From: Streptomyces sp. A1277 | Lineage (GTDB): Bacteria > Actinomycetota > Actinomycetes > Streptomycetales > Streptomycetaceae | Direction: 5' to 3' | Assembly: GCF_004795015.1 (NCBI RefSeq) | Contig: NZ_SSBI01000003.1 | Location: 186,001 to 250,000, forward strand | Length of the DNA stretch: 64,000 nt | Shown: in pieces, positions 62,570-64,000 of the stretch | How the letters are laid out: every line of letters begins with the position of its first letter | Numbering within the stretch: the first letter of the stretch is position 1 | The notes under the pieces: generated by a model | What the model was told of the DNA's origin: nothing | Database searches by the model: none | Seen by the model: the letters and a program-made list of their open reading frames with translations, nothing else | Translations under genes and position numbers: made by a program

Positions 62570-64000
62570 ATGCGGCCAGTCTCGAAGATCGAACGTACGG
62601 TGGCGCCTTTCGAGGTCGTCAGTCCCTACCAGCCCAGCGGCGACCAGCCCGCGGCCATCGCCGAGCTGGAGAAGCGCGTCCGGGCGGGTGAGAAGGACGT
62701 CGTGCTCCTCGGCGCGACCGGCACCGGCAAGTCCGCGACCACCGCCTGGATGATCGAGAAGCTGCAGCGCCCCACCCTGGTGATGGCGCCGAACAAGACC
62801 CTCGCCGCCCAGCTGGCCAACGAATTCCGCGAGCTCCTGCCCAACAACGCCGTCGAGTACTTCGTCTCGTACTACGACTACTACCAGCCCGAGGCGTACG
62901 TCCCGCAGTCGGACACCTACATCGAGAAGGACTCCTCGATCAACGAGGAGGTCGAGCGGCTGCGCCACTCCGCGACCAACTCGCTGCTCACCCGGCGCGA
63001 CGTCGTCGTGGTCGCCTCCGTCTCCTGCATCTACGGCCTGGGTACGCCGCAGGAGTACGTCGACCGGATGGTCCAGCTCAAGGTGGGCGAGGAGATCGAC
63101 CGCGACCAGCTGCTGCGCCGCTTCGTGGAGATCCAGTACACGAGGAACGACCTGGCGTTCACCCGCGGCACCTTCCGGGTGCGCGGCGACACCATCGAGA
63201 TCTTCCCGGTCTACGAGGAGCTCGCCGTCCGCATCGAGATGTTCGGCGACGAGATCGAGGCCCTTTCCACCCTCCACCCGCTCACCGGCGAGGTCATCAG
63301 CGAGGACCAGTCCCTCCACGTCTTCCCCGCCAGCCACTACGTGGCGGGCCCCGAGCGCATGGAGAAGGCCGTCAGCGGCATCGAACAGGAGCTGGAGCAG
63401 CGCCTGGCCGAGCTGGAGAAGCAGGGCAAGATGCTGGAGGCCCAGCGGCTGCGCATGCGCACGACGTACGACATCGAGATGCTCCGCCAGATCGGCACCT
63501 GCTCCGGCGTCGAGAACTACTCGATGCACTTCGACGGCCGTGCCCCCGGCACCGCCCCCAACACCCTCCTCGACTACTTCCCGGAGGACTTCCTCCTGGT
63601 GCTGGACGAGTCGCACGTCACCGTGCCGCAGATCGGCGCCATGTACGAGGGCGACGCCTCCCGCAAGCGGACCCTGGTCGACCACGGCTTCCGGCTGCCG
63701 TCCGCCCTGGACAACCGCCCGCTGAAGTGGGAGGAATTCCTCGGACGGATCAACCAGACGGTCTACCTCTCCGCCACACCCGGCAACTACGAGCTGTCCC
63801 GGGGCGACGGCTTCGTGGAGCAGATCATCCGCCCCACCGGCCTCGTCGACCCGCAGGTCGTCGTCAAGCCCACCGAGGGGCAGATCGACGACCTGGTGCA
63901 CGAGATCCGCGAGCGCGCCGAGAAGGACGAACGGGTCCTGGTCACCACCCTCACCAAGAAGATGGCGGAGGACCTGACCGACTACTTCCTGGAGCTCGGC
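62570..64000 (+). CDS. uvrB: Excinuclease ABC subunit UvrB (3' end outside window)
   Basis: The first 477 residues are visible and the frame is open at the right edge. Seen are [14 protein letters not shown], Walker A G-A-T-G-T-G-K-S, the beta-hairpin [13 protein letters not shown] used in damage verification, and the D-E-S-H box in [11 protein letters not shown]. The start of the C-terminal helicase lobe ([11 protein letters not shown]) is also present. UvrB clamps damaged DNA in nucleotide excision repair with UvrA and UvrC. A damage-type promoter sits directly on the start. Confidence 0.97.
   Translation, partial: MRPVSKIERTVAPFEVVSPYQPSGDQPAAIAELEKRVRAGEKDVVLLGATGTGKSATTAWMIEKLQRPTLVMAPNKTLAAQLANEFRELLPNNAVEYFVSYYDYYQPEAYVPQSDTYIEKDSSINEEVERLRHSATNSLLTRRDVVVVASVSCIYGLGTPQEYVDRMVQLKVGEEIDRDQLLRRFVEIQYTRNDLAFTRGTFRVRGDTIEIFPVYEELAVRIEMFGDEIEALSTLHPLTGEVISEDQSLHVFPASHYVAGPERMEKAVSGIEQELEQRLAELEKQGKMLEAQRLRMRTTYDIEMLRQIGTCSGVENYSMHFDGRAPGTAPNTLLDYFPEDFLLVLDESHVTVPQIGAMYEGDASRKRTLVDHGFRLPSALDNRPLKWEEFLGRINQTVYLSATPGNYELSRGDGFVEQIIRPTGLVDPQVVVKPTEGQIDDLVHEIRERAEKDERVLVTTLTKKMAEDLTDYFLELG

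Overview
The window is very GC-rich, with strong third-position G/C bias, many GTG starts, Tat and lipoprotein signal peptides, and actinobacterial core genes (ANTAR response regulator, PAC2 protein, full-length polA, rpsA, coaE, uvrB). It is almost certainly a core segment of a Streptomyces (or close relative) chromosome. It is cut at both ends: an AraC-type regulator on the left and uvrB on the right are partial.

Layout. 0-9.5 kb: AraC regulator tail, chorismate mutase, aminopeptidase N, a translationally coupled PLP decarboxylase / N-hydroxylase pair of the desferrioxamine DesA-DesB type but without DesC/DesD partners, a Tat-exported 5'-nucleotidase family enzyme and a SIMPL-domain protein. 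9.5-19.6 kb: pyruvate kinase, a low-GC helix-turn-helix/LAGLIDADG gene next to an unusual class I tRNA with anticodon CAA, an ANTAR regulator, and a complete branched-chain amino acid ABC operon (livK-H-M-G-F) on the minus strand. 19.7-37.7 kb: thioesterase, FdhF/YdeP-type molybdopterin oxidoreductase, polA, DUF4184 protein, secreted lytic transglycosylase, DUF3068 membrane protein, HrpB helicase and a methyltransferase, rpsA, a secreted beta-helix protein, a PAC2 protein, coaE with a duplicated 3' end, and a TPR protein.

37.7-50 kb: an apparent three-gene operon of exported enzymes (SGNH hydrolase, alpha/beta hydrolase, tyrosine phosphatase) divergent from a PucR-type regulator, a frameshifted methyltransferase pseudogene, a lipoprotein, an SPFH protein with tandem C-terminal repeats, and a coupled SNF2 helicase / SWIM zinc-finger pair. 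50-64 kb: a patchier stretch with TetR, ArsR/MFS and HxlR/aminotransferase regulator pairs and their visible palindromic operators, a doubly damaged DUF3574-like pseudogene, a cupin protein, an NTF2-like protein, a degenerate uridine kinase-like protein, a pseudouridine catabolic pair (psuG and a PfkB kinase), a deletion scar joining a truncated methyltransferase to a broken ogt-like gene, GDPD, a MHYT membrane sensor and uvrB.

The most interesting regulatory signal is a shared promoter pattern matching the RecA-NDp (PafBC-type) DNA-damage promoter of actinobacteria. It is perfect in front of uvrB, one base off in front of polA and recognisable in front of the SNF2-SWIM pair. It suggests one damage-response group scattered through this core segment that includes a poorly characterised SNF2/SWIM module.
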